This document shows, piece after piece, positions 44,718-53,272 of a stretch of 64,000 nt of DNA. The translations under genes were made by a program, and so were the position numbers. The DNA lies in the NCBI RefSeq assembly GCF_014635285.1, contig NZ_BMCR01000006.1, positions 1 through 64,000 of the forward strand, given 5' to 3'. Position 1 is the stretch's first letter, and each line of letters opens with the position of its first letter. Under the pieces are notes generated by a model. That model did not search any database and had not been told where the DNA came from. It saw only the letters and a list, made by a program, of their open reading frames with translations. Source of the stretch: Stappia taiwanensis (lineage in GTDB: Bacteria > Pseudomonadota > Alphaproteobacteria > Rhizobiales > Stappiaceae).

Positions 44718-46039
44718 GTGATGCAAACCTCTGGCTCTATATACTGGCAATCCTCGTGCTCTTGGCCTTGTCCGGGTTCTTTTCCGGCTCGGAGACAGCG
44801 CTGACGGCGGCGTCGCGGGCGCGGATGCTGCACTACGAGAAGAACGGCGACAGGCGCGCCGGCGTTGTGTCGTCGCTGATCCAGGCGCGTGAGCGGCTGA
44901 TTGGTGCGCTGCTGCTGGGCAACAATCTGGTCAATATTCTTGCCTCGGCCCTGGCGACCAATGTGCTGCTCAATCTGTTTGGCGATGCCGGCGTGGTCTA
45001 TGCCACCCTGGTGATGACCATGCTGGTCCTGATCTTTTCCGAAGTGCTGCCGAAGACCTGGGCGATCGCCGATCCCGACCGTTTCGCCATCGCCGTCTCA
45101 CCGCTGGTGCGGCCGGTGGTGGTGCTGTTCGGACCGGTGGTGATGGGCGTCGAGGTGATCGTGCGGTCGCTGCTGCGTCTGTTCGGCGTCAATGCCAGCG
45201 ACGGGGCTAATGCGCTCTCGGCGCATGAGGAGTTGCGCGGCACGGTCGATCTCCAGCACATGGAGGGTGGGCTGGTAAAGGCGGAACGCGACCGCATCGG
45301 CGGCCTCTTGGATCTGGCCGATCTTGAGGTCTCGGATGTGATGGTGCACCGCACCGACATGAACGCGCTCAATGCGGACGATCCGCCGGCGAAGATCGTC
45401 AGCGAGGCGCTGCAGAGCCCGCATACCCGGTTGCCGCTGTGGCGCCGGGAGACCGACAATTACATCGGCGTTCTGCATGCCAAGGACCTGCTGCGGGCGC
45501 TGGCCAGTGCCGGCGGCGATGCGGACAGTCTGGATATCGACGAGATCGTGTCGCCGCCCTGGTTCGTGCCCGACACCACCAGCCTGCAGGACCAGCTCAA
45601 CGCCTTCCTCAAGCGTAAGGCCCATTTCGCGCTGGTCGTCGACGAGTATGGCGAGGTGATGGGGCTGGTGACGCTGGAGGATATTCTGGAGGAAATCGTC
45701 GGCGAGATTTCCGACGAGCACGATCTGGAACTGGCTGGCGTCAAGCCGCAGCCCGATGGCTCGATCATCGTCGACGGGTCGGTGCCGATCCGCGATCTCA
45801 ACCGGGCGGTCGACTGGCGCCTGCCGGATGACGAGGCAACGACCATCGCCGGCCTGGTGATTCACGAGGCGCGGATGATCCCGGAAGAGCGGCAGGCCTT
45901 CACCTTCCATGGCTTCCGCTTCACCGTGCTCGGACGGCAGAAGAACCGCATCACCCGGCTGCGCATCATGCCTCTAGCGCAGCAGGGCGCGGGTGCGGCG
46001 AAAGGTCCGGTAGCGGCGAGTGCCGCTGCGACCGGCTAG
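44714..46039 (+). CDS. HlyC/CorC family (CNNM-like) transporter
   Basis: A 441-residue inner-membrane protein. A DUF21/CNNM transmembrane domain comes first (LALSGFFSGSETALTAASRAR, LLLGNNLVNILASALATNVL, LIFSEVLPKTWAI). Two CBS domains (about 210-330; VMVHRTDMNAL, FALVVDEYGEVMGLVTLEDI) and a CorC_HlyC C-terminal domain (about 345-430) follow. Relatives handle Mg2+/Co2+ efflux. Start overlaps the aroB stop (ATGA), so it belongs to the aroK-aroB unit. Substrate is inferred only. Confidence 0.9.
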   Translation: MSDANLWLYILAILVLLALSGFFSGSETALTAASRARMLHYEKNGDRRAGVVSSLIQARERLIGALLLGNNLVNILASALATNVLLNLFGDAGVVYATLVMTMLVLIFSEVLPKTWAIADPDRFAIAVSPLVRPVVVLFGPVVMGVEVIVRSLLRLFGVNASDGANALSAHEELRGTVDLQHMEGGLVKAERDRIGGLLDLADLEVSDVMVHRTDMNALNADDPPAKIVSEALQSPHTRLPLWRRETDNYIGVLHAKDLLRALASAGGDADSLDIDEIVSPPWFVPDTTSLQDQLNAFLKRKAHFALVVDEYGEVMGLVTLEDILEEIVGEISDEHDLELAGVKPQPDGSIIVDGSVPIRDLNRAVDWRLPDDEATTIAGLVIHEARMIPEERQAFTFHGFRFTVLGRQKNRITRLRIMPLAQQGAGAAKGPVAASAAATG

Positions 46040-46065
46040 GAGCCAGGCTTCGGAGGAGTTTTGCC

Positions 46066-46374
46066 TCAGGTGGGGCCGTTGACCCTGCGCGCGGCATCGC
46101 GCGGGTCGGCTTCGCCCGGGGCGCGGGCCTCGATCGCCAGGGCGTGCACGCCCGCGTCAAGCGGGCCTTTCAGGCAGGCGTTGACCGCGCGATGACGGGC
46201 AAGGCGGTTTTTTCCGGCGAAGGCATCGGCAACGATGCGGACCCGGAAATGGGTTTCCCCACCCTCGCGCCAGCCGGCGTGGCCGTGGTGCTTTTCCGAT
46301 TCGTCGATCACCTCAAGGTGTTCGGGCGAAAAGCTCTGGGCGAGCAGGGTCTCGATCTGTGCGCGCATGGTCAT
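46066..46374 (-). CDS. bolA: BolA family protein
   Basis: Stress- and iron-sulfur-related class II KH-fold protein, typically a partner of monothiol glutaredoxins. The 102 residues contain HLEVIDESEKHHGHAGW with conserved His residues, ETHFRVRIVADAFAGKNRLA, RHRAVNACL and GVHALAIEARAPGE. ATG 46374 has AAGGA upstream; another ATG two codons later is possible. It is divergent from the J-domain gene, the usual Hyphomicrobiales arrangement. Confidence 0.93.
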   Translation of the reverse strand: MTMRAQIETLLAQSFSPEHLEVIDESEKHHGHAGWREGGETHFRVRIVADAFAGKNRLARHRAVNACLKGPLDAGVHALAIEARAPGEADPRDAARRVNGPT

Positions 46375-46509
46375 GCGTCCTTCATGCGCCAGGCAATTGG
46401 CGCGCGTCAAGACCTTGCCGAAACGGGCGCGGACCCCCTATTTATGCAGACCGCCTCGACGGAGGGCCCTCCTGGCCTCCGGCGGTTTGGTGCCTTTGCA
46501 ATGGACTGA

Positions 46510-47112
46510 ATGACCGTGACATCCGACATTTTCGACCGGATCCGCATCAAAAAGAAGCGTGGTCGCGCCGAGGAGGAGGCGGTGACCGATCGCGTGTGCG
46601 AGTGGGAGGGGTGCGTGGAGGCCGGCACCCATCGCGCACCCAAGGGGCGGCACCGCGATGGCGATTACCACTATTTCTGCCTTGAGCATGTGCGCGCCTA
46701 CAACAAGTCCTATAATTACTTCTCAGGGATGGACGACAACGAGACGCGCGCCTACCAGCGCGATGCGCTGACCGGCCACCGGCCGACCTGGAAGATGGGG
46801 GTGAACGCCAAGGCCGCCGGCCAGCAGGCGGCGTGGTCGGATATCGACCCGCGCGCGGCAGCCCGTGCCCGGGCCGAGGCCCGGCGCGGCAAGCCGGCCG
46901 CTCGCCGGCCCAAGCTGAAGGCGCTGGAGGCGCGGGCGTTCGATACGCTGGGGCTGGCGCATGAGGTGCGCGGCGCGGAAATCAAGGCCCGCTACAAGCT
47001 GCTGGTCAAGCGGCATCACCCGGATGCCAATGGCGGCGATCGGTCTTCGGAGGAGCGGCTGCGGGAGATTATCCAGGCCTACACCCTGCTGAAGAAGGCC
47101 GATTTCTGCTGA
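46510..47112 (+). CDS. C-terminal J-domain protein with putative metal-binding N-terminus
   Basis: A 200-residue DnaJ-like co-chaperone. The J domain is at the C-terminus (about 140-200) with HPD at 170-172 (KRHHPDANGG) and final LREIIQAYTLLKKADF. The N-terminal part has a Cys/His set (Cys30, Cys35, Cys57, His60) in VCEWEGC and YFCLEH, suggesting a zinc site. A conserved middle segment YNYFSGMDDNETRAYQRDAL follows. It is a known alphaproteobacterial family placed before cobS. The client is unknown. Confidence 0.88.
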   Translation: MTVTSDIFDRIRIKKKRGRAEEEAVTDRVCEWEGCVEAGTHRAPKGRHRDGDYHYFCLEHVRAYNKSYNYFSGMDDNETRAYQRDALTGHRPTWKMGVNAKAAGQQAAWSDIDPRAAARARAEARRGKPAARRPKLKALEARAFDTLGLAHEVRGAEIKARYKLLVKRHHPDANGGDRSSEERLREIIQAYTLLKKADFC

Positions 47113-47393
47113 TCGGTCGAAAAGGGTCGCGGGGGGCGCGGCGAAACGCCGATTTGCACGGCTGTGCGAATGCGCTATGACACCGCATGCGCGTGGTGGC
47201 CTTGCCGCTTCTGCCTGGGAGGGTGGCGGCGCTAAGGATCGGGCGCGCTGGCTGTTTCGCCAAGGCGACAAACCATTTTCACTTGGCTGGATCTTGCTCT
47301 AGGGTCTCTTGCCGATCCACACCCCGCGCGCCCGCGCGCCCTGCTGTCAACGCAAAGCCCGAAGCCCGGACTGCACGGGCCGTCGGAGGACAA

Positions 47394-48380
47394 ATGACTG
47401 ACATGATGCTGCCTGCCGAATCCCTGCCTGATACCAGCGTTTCCGTCCGGGATGTGTTTGGCATCGATACCGACCTGACCGTTCCGGCCTATTCGGCGCC
47501 GACCGAGCAGACCCCGGATCTCGACCCGGACTATCTGTTCGACCGGCCGACGACCCTGGCGATCCTCGCTGGCTTCGCCCATAACCGCCGCGTGATGGTG
47601 ACGGGCTACCACGGCACCGGCAAGTCGACCCATATCGAGCAGGTGGCCGCGCGCCTCAACTGGCCGTGCGTGCGCATCAACTTGGACAGCCACATCTCGC
47701 GGATCGATCTGGTCGGCAAGGACGCGATCGTCATTCGCGACGGCCATCAGGTGACCGAATTCCGCGATGGCATCCTGCCCTGGGCGCTGCAGAACAACGT
47801 GGCGCTGGTGTTCGACGAGTATGATGCCGGCCGTCCGGACGTGATGTTCGTGATCCAGCGCGTGCTTGAAGTGTCCGGCCGGCTGACGCTGCTCGACCAG
47901 AACCGGGTGATCCGTCCGCATCCCGCCTTCCGCCTGTTCGCCACGGCCAATACCGTCGGTCTCGGCGATACCTCCGGCCTCTATCACGGCACCCAGCAGA
48001 TCAACCAGGGCCAGATGGACCGCTGGTCGATCGTCACCACGCTGAACTATCTGCCCCATGACAATGAGGTGGAAATCGTTCTGGCCAAGGCCAAGCACTA
48101 CCAGAACGAGGAAGGCCGGCAGACGGTCTCGCGCATGGTGCGCCTTGCCGACATGACCCGCAATGCCTTCATCAACGGCGATTTGTCGACGGTGATGAGC
48201 CCGCGCACGGTGATCACCTGGGCGGAGAATGCCGAGATCTTCGACGATCTGGGCTTCGCCTTCCGCGTGACCTTCCTCAACAAGTGCGACGAGATGGAGC
48301 GGACCCTGGTGGCCGAGTTCTATCAGCGCTGCTTCGGGGTGGATCTTCCTGAATCGGCCGCCAACGTGGTGATGAGCTGA
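47394..48380 (+). CDS. cobS: Aerobic cobaltochelatase subunit CobS
   Basis: AAA+ ATPase subunit of the ATP-dependent CobNST complex that inserts cobalt into hydrogenobyrinic acid a,c-diamide for B12. The 328 residues include Walker [10 protein letters not shown] (near 70-78), [20 protein letters not shown], Walker [14 protein letters not shown] and the sensor region [17 protein letters not shown] 47394 with GGAGGA is chosen. The 281-bp gap upstream shows no riboswitch-like box. cobT follows after 14 bp. Confidence 0.96.
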   Translation: MTDMMLPAESLPDTSVSVRDVFGIDTDLTVPAYSAPTEQTPDLDPDYLFDRPTTLAILAGFAHNRRVMVTGYHGTGKSTHIEQVAARLNWPCVRINLDSHISRIDLVGKDAIVIRDGHQVTEFRDGILPWALQNNVALVFDEYDAGRPDVMFVIQRVLEVSGRLTLLDQNRVIRPHPAFRLFATANTVGLGDTSGLYHGTQQINQGQMDRWSIVTTLNYLPHDNEVEIVLAKAKHYQNEEGRQTVSRMVRLADMTRNAFINGDLSTVMSPRTVITWAENAEIFDDLGFAFRVTFLNKCDEMERTLVAEFYQRCFGVDLPESAANVVMS

Positions 48381-48394
48381 CGGGGCATCTTTCC

Positions 48395-50287
48395 ATGCGC
48401 AATCCGCCTTCGGAAAAGACCAAACCGACCGTGGAACCCCTGAAGCGGGCGGTCGGCGACACCATGCGGGCCATTGCAGGCGACCCGGAGCTTGAGGTTC
48501 TGTTCTCCTCCGACCGGCCGTCGCTGTCCGGGCACACTGCCAGGATGCCGGAACCGGCCCGGCGGTTGAGCGAGGGAGACGTGGCGGTGACGCGCGGGCT
48601 TGGCGACGCCATGGCGCTCAAGCTCGCCTGTCACGATCCGGCCGTGCATCGCAAGCTGGCGCCCCAGGGCGAGATGGCGCGGTCGATCTTCGAGGCGGTG
48701 GAGCAGGCGCGCTGCGAGGCGGTCGGCGCCAACCGGATGCCCGGTGTGGCGGACAACCTCACGGCGATGCTGGAGGACCGGTGTCACAAGGCGGCCTATG
48801 CGGATGTGGCCAGCCGCGAGGATGCCCCGCTGGAAGAGGCGGTCGCGCATATGGTGCGCGAGCGTCTGACCGGCCTTGCGCCGCCCAAGAGCGCCGAGCC
48901 GATGATCGCCCAGTGGCGTGACTGGATCGAGGAGAAGGCCGGCGAGGATCTCGATCTTCTGTCCGGGCAGATGGAGAACCAGGGCGGTTTCGCGCGCCAG
49001 ATCCGTCACCTGCTGTCCTCGCTGGAAATGGACGAGGATTTCGGCCAGGAAGGCGAGGATACCGAGGGCGAGGAAAACGAGCAGGACGGCAACGGCGAGC
49101 GCGGCGAAACCGCTTCGGAAGGTGAGGAAAACACCGGCGAGGAGGAAGGCGCGCCGCAGGACGTGGAGCTGTCCGGCGAGGAAACCGAGGCCGGCGAGAC
49201 CGAAGCGCTCGATGGCGATCTGCAGGAGATGGCCGAGGAAGATGACGCGGCGGATGCGCAGGAGCCGGGCGAGAGCCAGCGCCGCGAGTTGCCGTTCTCC
49301 AATCAGCCGCCGGTGTCCGACTACAAGGTCTTCACCACCCAGTTCGACGAGATGATTCCGGCCGAGGAGCTGTGCGACACGGCGGAGCTGGACCGGTTGC
49401 GCGGACATCTCGACAAGCAGTTGGTGAACCTGCAAGGGGCGGTGGCGCGGCTCGCCAACCGGCTGCAGCGCAAGCTTCTGGCTCAGCAGAACCGCTCCTG
49501 GAGCTTTGATCTGGAAGAGGGGATGCTCGACACCGCCCGGCTGACCCGGGTGGTGACCGACCCGATGCAGCCGCTGGCCTTCAAGCAGGAAAGCGACACC
49601 AATTTCCGCGACACCGTGGTTACCTTGCTGCTCGACAATTCCGGCTCGATGCGCGGCCGGCCGATCACCGTCGCCGCCACCTGTGCCGATATTCTGGCAC
49701 GCACGCTGGAACGGTGCGGCGTCAAGGTGGAGATCCTCGGCTTCACCACCCGGGCGTGGAAGGGCGGTCAGTCGCGTGAGGCATGGCTTGCCGCCGGCAA
49801 ACCAGCCCAGCCGGGCCGGCTCAACGATCTGCGCCATATTATCTACAAGTCGGCGGATGCGCCCTGGCGCCGGGCACGGCGCAATCTCGGCTTGATGATG
49901 CGCGAGGGGCTGCTGAAGGAAAACATCGACGGCGAGGCGCTCGACTGGGCGCACAAGCGTCTGCTCGGCCGGCCCGAACAGCGCAAGATCCTGATGATGA
50001 TCTCCGATGGCGCGCCGGTGGATGACTGCACCCTGTCGGTCAATCCGGGCAATTATCTGGAGCGGCATCTGCGCTATGTGATCGAGGAGATCGAGACCCG
50101 GTCGCCGGTCGAACTGATCGCCATCGGCATCGGCCATGACGTGACACGCTACTACCAGCGGGCGGTGACAATCATCGACGCGGAGGAACTGGCCGGCGCG
50201 ATGACCGATCAGCTTGCCAATCTGTTCGACGATCAGACCCTGATGCCGCGGGCCACCGGTCGCGGCCGGATGCGGTCCCGGGGCTAG
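48395..50287 (+). CDS. cobT: Aerobic cobaltochelatase subunit CobT
   Basis: Second AAA-type/VWA component of the CobNST cobalt chelatase. The 630 residues have an N-terminal domain, a very acidic Glu/Asp-rich region (about 210-300) and a C-terminal von Willebrand A domain. The MIDAS motif [11 protein letters not shown] starts near residue 412, with [11 protein letters not shown] and [14 protein letters not shown] after it. ATG 48395 lies 14 bp after cobS. The large subunit CobN is not in the window. Confidence 0.96.
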   Translation: MRNPPSEKTKPTVEPLKRAVGDTMRAIAGDPELEVLFSSDRPSLSGHTARMPEPARRLSEGDVAVTRGLGDAMALKLACHDPAVHRKLAPQGEMARSIFEAVEQARCEAVGANRMPGVADNLTAMLEDRCHKAAYADVASREDAPLEEAVAHMVRERLTGLAPPKSAEPMIAQWRDWIEEKAGEDLDLLSGQMENQGGFARQIRHLLSSLEMDEDFGQEGEDTEGEENEQDGNGERGETASEGEENTGEEEGAPQDVELSGEETEAGETEALDGDLQEMAEEDDAADAQEPGESQRRELPFSNQPPVSDYKVFTTQFDEMIPAEELCDTAELDRLRGHLDKQLVNLQGAVARLANRLQRKLLAQQNRSWSFDLEEGMLDTARLTRVVTDPMQPLAFKQESDTNFRDTVVTLLLDNSGSMRGRPITVAATCADILARTLERCGVKVEILGFTTRAWKGGQSREAWLAAGKPAQPGRLNDLRHIIYKSADAPWRRARRNLGLMMREGLLKENIDGEALDWAHKRLLGRPEQRKILMMISDGAPVDDCTLSVNPGNYLERHLRYVIEEIETRSPVELIAIGIGHDVTRYYQRAVTIIDAEELAGAMTDQLANLFDDQTLMPRATGRGRMRSRG

Positions 50288-50302
50288 CGGACGGTGGCGA
50301 AG

Positions 50303-51331
50303 ATGCCCTTCGCGCGCCGGCTTGCCGCTGTTCTTGCCTGCCTTGCGGTGCTTGCGACGGCGGGGTGCGCGGCGGCGGCCGGCATCGGGCCGGAGGGCGA
50401 GGCGGTGCCGGTCACCGCACGTCCCATCGAGCATTTCCGCATTGGCCGACCGGAGGCGACACGGTTCGGGCGACTCACCTTCCTCGGCGGGCTGGAACTG
50501 CTTTCTCCGAACCGGCACATGGGCGGGCTGTCCGGTCTGCTCGTCACCGACGAAGGGCGCGACCTGATCGCGGTGGCCGATAACGGGCTTTGGCTGTCGG
50601 CGCGCGTGAAGCAGGACGACACGGGTCGGCTGCTGGCGCTGGAAGGTGCGCGGGTCGCCCCGCTGCTGGGGCCGGATGGCGAGACCCTGATGGAGCTGGG
50701 GCGCGGCGACAGCGAGGCGCTGACCCTGCGCCGCACCAATGCCGGGGCGGAGCTTCTGGTGTCGACCGAGCGTCGGCATGGGATCTTCGCCTTTCCCTAT
50801 CCGCTCGATTTTGCGGACCACGGGCGGGAGATCCCGCTGCCGGCCGCCATCAAGTCCCTGCGCCACAACAAGGGGATGGAAGCGGTCGCCGCGGCCAATT
50901 CCGGCCCGTTGACGGGCACGCTGGTGGTGATTGCCGAGCGTGGTCCGACCTTCGCCGACGACATGCCCGGGTTCCTTATCGGCGGTCCCCGGCCCGGCAC
51001 CTTCACCCTGACGCGGCAGGACGATTACGACGCCACTGACGCGGCCTTCCTGCCCGATGGCGATCTCTTGCTGCTGGAGCGTCGGTTCACCCTGCGCCAT
51101 GGCATCGGCATGCGGTTCAGACTGTTGCCGGCCGCCGAGCTGGTGCCCGGGGCGCAAGTGGTGGGAACCGTGCTGCTGGAGGCGGGGTTCAACGAGCAGA
51201 TCGACAACATGGAAGGGCTTTCGGTGCACCGCTCGCCATCCGGCGATACGGTTGTGACACTTGTCTCGGATGACAATCGGTCGATCCTGCAGCGAACCCT
51301 TTTGTTGCGGTTTCGTTTGGAGGACGATTGA
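50303..51331 (+). CDS. Phytase-like esterase domain lipoprotein
   Basis: A 342-residue protein of the esterase-like activity of phytase family (beta-propeller-like). The signal peptide MPFARRLAAVLACLAVLATAG leads into a lipobox TAGC. GGLSGLLVTDEGRDLIAVADNG, NKGMEAVAAANSG and NEQIDNMEGLSVHR are the conserved blocks. It is probably periplasmic. ATG 50303 is chosen for the signal peptide; GTG 50294 is in frame three codons earlier. It starts 15 bp after cobT and is likely read through with it, though no B12 role is evident. Confidence 0.82.
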   Translation: MPFARRLAAVLACLAVLATAGCAAAAGIGPEGEAVPVTARPIEHFRIGRPEATRFGRLTFLGGLELLSPNRHMGGLSGLLVTDEGRDLIAVADNGLWLSARVKQDDTGRLLALEGARVAPLLGPDGETLMELGRGDSEALTLRRTNAGAELLVSTERRHGIFAFPYPLDFADHGREIPLPAAIKSLRHNKGMEAVAAANSGPLTGTLVVIAERGPTFADDMPGFLIGGPRPGTFTLTRQDDYDATDAAFLPDGDLLLLERRFTLRHGIGMRFRLLPAAELVPGAQVVGTVLLEAGFNEQIDNMEGLSVHRSPSGDTVVTLVSDDNRSILQRTLLLRFRLEDD

Positions 51332-51433
51332 CGCGGGGCGCCTGCCGGCTGTTTTTGTGATCGAATTTGTTGACTTTGATCGTCGCTGCCCGCATGAAAG
51401 GCGCCTAGTGTCCCTTCAATCGCGGAAAGAGCG

Positions 51434-51574
51434 ATGATTGATCGCCGTACCCTTGGTTCCAGTGCCTGCATGACTGCGCCGCGCGCGGCCCTGTTCGCAT
51501 GCGCCTGGGCCGGGACCACCGCGGGCGAAGACACGACGACCACCAAAACCACGACGACCACCAAAACCGTCTGA
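51434..51574 (+). CDS. Possible 46-residue Thr/Lys-tailed small protein
   Basis: ATG 51434 with GGAAAGA upstream opens MIDRRTLGSSACMTAPRAAL and ends in a tail alternating Thr runs and Lys (DTTTTKTTTTTKTV). A weakly hydrophobic segment in the middle (ALFACAWAGTTAG) could be a signal or lipoprotein-like sequence. The tail comes from two perfect 18-bp repeats. It sits 112 bp before asd on the same strand. Coding status is uncertain. Confidence 0.35.
   Translation: MIDRRTLGSSACMTAPRAALFACAWAGTTAGEDTTTTKTTTTTKTV
51533..51568 (+). repeat. Two perfect 18-bp tandem repeats
   Basis: ACGACGACCACCAAAACC occurs twice back-to-back (51533-51550 and 51551-51568). It encodes TTTTKT-type units if the small frame is real. 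Confidence 0.9.
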
Positions 51575-51685
51575 CGGCCTCTCTCGTACCGCGCTCCCCC
51601 GGTTCGACGGGGGTCCGGAAGAGCCGATGGACCGCGACAGGCGCTCCTCACGGCTCGCGGGGAGCGGAACGAGAGGAAGAACTCT

Positions 51686-52720
51686 ATGGCTTACAAGGTC
51701 GCTGTTGTCGGCGCCACGGGCAACGTGGGTCGCGAAATGCTCGATATTCTTGCCGAGCGCGGATTTCCCGCTTCGGAAGTGGTTGCGGTTGCCTCGCGCC
51801 GATCCCAGGGTGTCGATGTGTCCTTCGGCGACAAGACGCTGGCCTGTCAGGCGATCGACCACTACGACTTTTCCGATGTCGATATCTGCCTGATGTCGGC
51901 GGGCGGCGAAGTGTCGAAGGAGTGGTCGCCGAAGATCGCCGCGCAGGGCTGCGTTGTCATCGACAACTCCTCCGCCTGGCGCTACGACGCGGATGTGCCG
52001 CTGATCGTGCCGGAAGTGAATGCGGATGCGATTGCCGGCTTCACCAAGAAGAACATCATCGCCAATCCGAACTGCTCGACCGCGCAGCTCGTCGTGGCGC
52101 TGAAGCCGCTGCATGATGCGGCGAAGATCAAGCGCATCGTCGTTTCGACCTATCAGTCGGTCTCCGGCGGCGGCAAGGATGCGATGGACGAGCTGTTCAA
52201 CCAGACGCGCTCGGTGTTCGTCAACGATCCGATTGTGCCGGAGAAGTTCACCAAGCGGATCGCCTTCAACGTCATTCCGCATATCGATGTCTTCATGGAA
52301 GACGGCTACACCAAGGAAGAATGGAAGGTGCTTGCCGAGACCAAGAAGATGCTGGATCCGGCGATCAAGGTCACCTGCACCGCCGTGCGCGTGCCGGTGT
52401 TCATCGGTCATGCGGAAGCGGTCAACATCGAGTTCGACCAGCCGCTGTCCGCCGATGAGGCCCGCGACATCCTGCGCGAGGCGCCGGGCATTCTCGTCGT
52501 CGACAAGACCGAGGATGGCGGTTACGTCACCCCGTATGAATGCGCTGGTGAGGATGCGACCTATGTCAGCCGTATCCGTGAGGATGCCACGGTGGAAAAC
52601 GGCCTGAACCTTTGGGTCGTGGCCGACAACCTGCGCAAGGGGGCGGCGCTGAACACGGTGCAGATCGCCGAGGTGCTGGTCAATCGCCAGCTGATCGCGC
52701 CGAAGAAGGCGGCTGCCTGA
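51686..52720 (+). CDS. asd: Aspartate-semialdehyde dehydrogenase
   Basis: NADPH-dependent reduction of aspartyl phosphate, the branch point to lysine/DAP, threonine and methionine. The 344 residues include the Rossmann motif VAVVGATGNVGREML, the catalytic Cys in IANPNCSTAQLV and the STYQSVSGGGKDAMDEL segment. PVFIGHAEAVNIEF carries the active-site His. ATG 51686 with GAGAGGAAG upstream. It is followed by a good terminator. Confidence 0.97.
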   Translation: MAYKVAVVGATGNVGREMLDILAERGFPASEVVAVASRRSQGVDVSFGDKTLACQAIDHYDFSDVDICLMSAGGEVSKEWSPKIAAQGCVVIDNSSAWRYDADVPLIVPEVNADAIAGFTKKNIIANPNCSTAQLVVALKPLHDAAKIKRIVVSTYQSVSGGGKDAMDELFNQTRSVFVNDPIVPEKFTKRIAFNVIPHIDVFMEDGYTKEEWKVLAETKKMLDPAIKVTCTAVRVPVFIGHAEAVNIEFDQPLSADEARDILREAPGILVVDKTEDGGYVTPYECAGEDATYVSRIREDATVENGLNLWVVADNLRKGAALNTVQIAEVLVNRQLIAPKKAAA

Positions 52721-52759
52721 TCGGGGCCGATCACCGGTTCGCAAACCGTAACGTTGTGG

Positions 52760-52793
52760 AAGGGGATCATGGCACGGCCATGGTCCCCTTTTT
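52760..52793 (+). terminator. Rho-independent terminator after asd
   Basis: A 13-bp stem with one G-T wobble (52760-52772 with 52778-52790), loop CACGG and a T-run through 52793. It lies 39 bp after the asd stop, before the convergent cytochrome gene. Confidence 0.9.
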
Positions 52794-52827
52794 CGTGCGC
52801 GTCCTCTCGCTGCGGGAGGGAAGGCAC

Positions 52828-53157
52828 TTAGCGGGCGAGGGAGGCGATATAGGCGGACAAATCAGCGATCTCCTGCCGCGACAGGGTCATGTCGGGCATG
52901 ATCGGATGCTGGCCGGAGAGGGTGGCGGCCAGCCCGTCGCGGTCGAAATTCGGCCGGTTGGCGATCTCGGCGAAGGGCGGCACCGCCTCGCTGCCGGAAG
53001 CCTGGTCATCGGCGACCACGTGGCAGGCGGCGCACCAGAGGCGGGCAAGGCGCGCGCCGTCTTTGGCATCGGCCAGGGCCGTGCCCGTTTGCGCCGCAAG
53101 ACCTGCCAGAGCGAGAAGTGCCGTGATCGTTGCAACCTGCTTTCGCATGCGCTTCAT
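52828..53157 (-). CDS. Small periplasmic cytochrome c
   Basis: A 109-residue monoheme class I cytochrome c. The signal peptide (about 1-29) ends near ALADA. The heme site CAACH is at residues 42-46 and the C-terminal MPDM motif (87-90) provides the axial Met. LSRQEIADLSAYIASL is the last helix. It is probably an electron carrier in the periplasm with unknown partner. Divergent from the gamma-glutamyltransferase gene across 115 bp. An in-frame ATG three codons later is possible. Confidence 0.9.
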   Translation of the reverse strand: MKRMRKQVATITALLALAGLAAQTGTALADAKDGARLARLWCAACHVVADDQASGSEAVPPFAEIANRPNFDRDGLAATLSGQHPIMPDMTLSRQEIADLSAYIASLAR

Positions 53158-53272
53158 GATGCTATGCTCCCAGCGTTCCGTGTCTGCGCGTGGGTCAGAT
53201 GGTAGCGTTTCAACCCGCGTGGCAACAGGGCCTTCTCGTTCGGGAAGAGGTTTTCATTCAGGAGGTTGTTCG

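Larger units (their letters stand above)
51332..51685. other. Region upstream of asd
   Basis: 354 bp that contain a doubtful small Thr-rich gene (51434-51574) and a possible -35-like TTGACT at 51370-51375 with a poor -10. It presumably carries the asd promoter. Nothing else is recognised. Confidence 0.45.

Noticed and set aside
47113-47393. Possible cobalamin riboswitch before cobS
   Set aside because: I see no B12-box-like sequence or convincing receptor fold in the 281-bp gap; the same is true upstream of ecm.
48323-51229. Very long open frame on the minus strand opposite cobT and the esterase-like gene (over 900 codons)
   Set aside because: Its composition is the Arg/His/Gln-rich pattern of an antisense shadow in GC-rich DNA, it matches no family, and cobT on the other strand is unmistakable.
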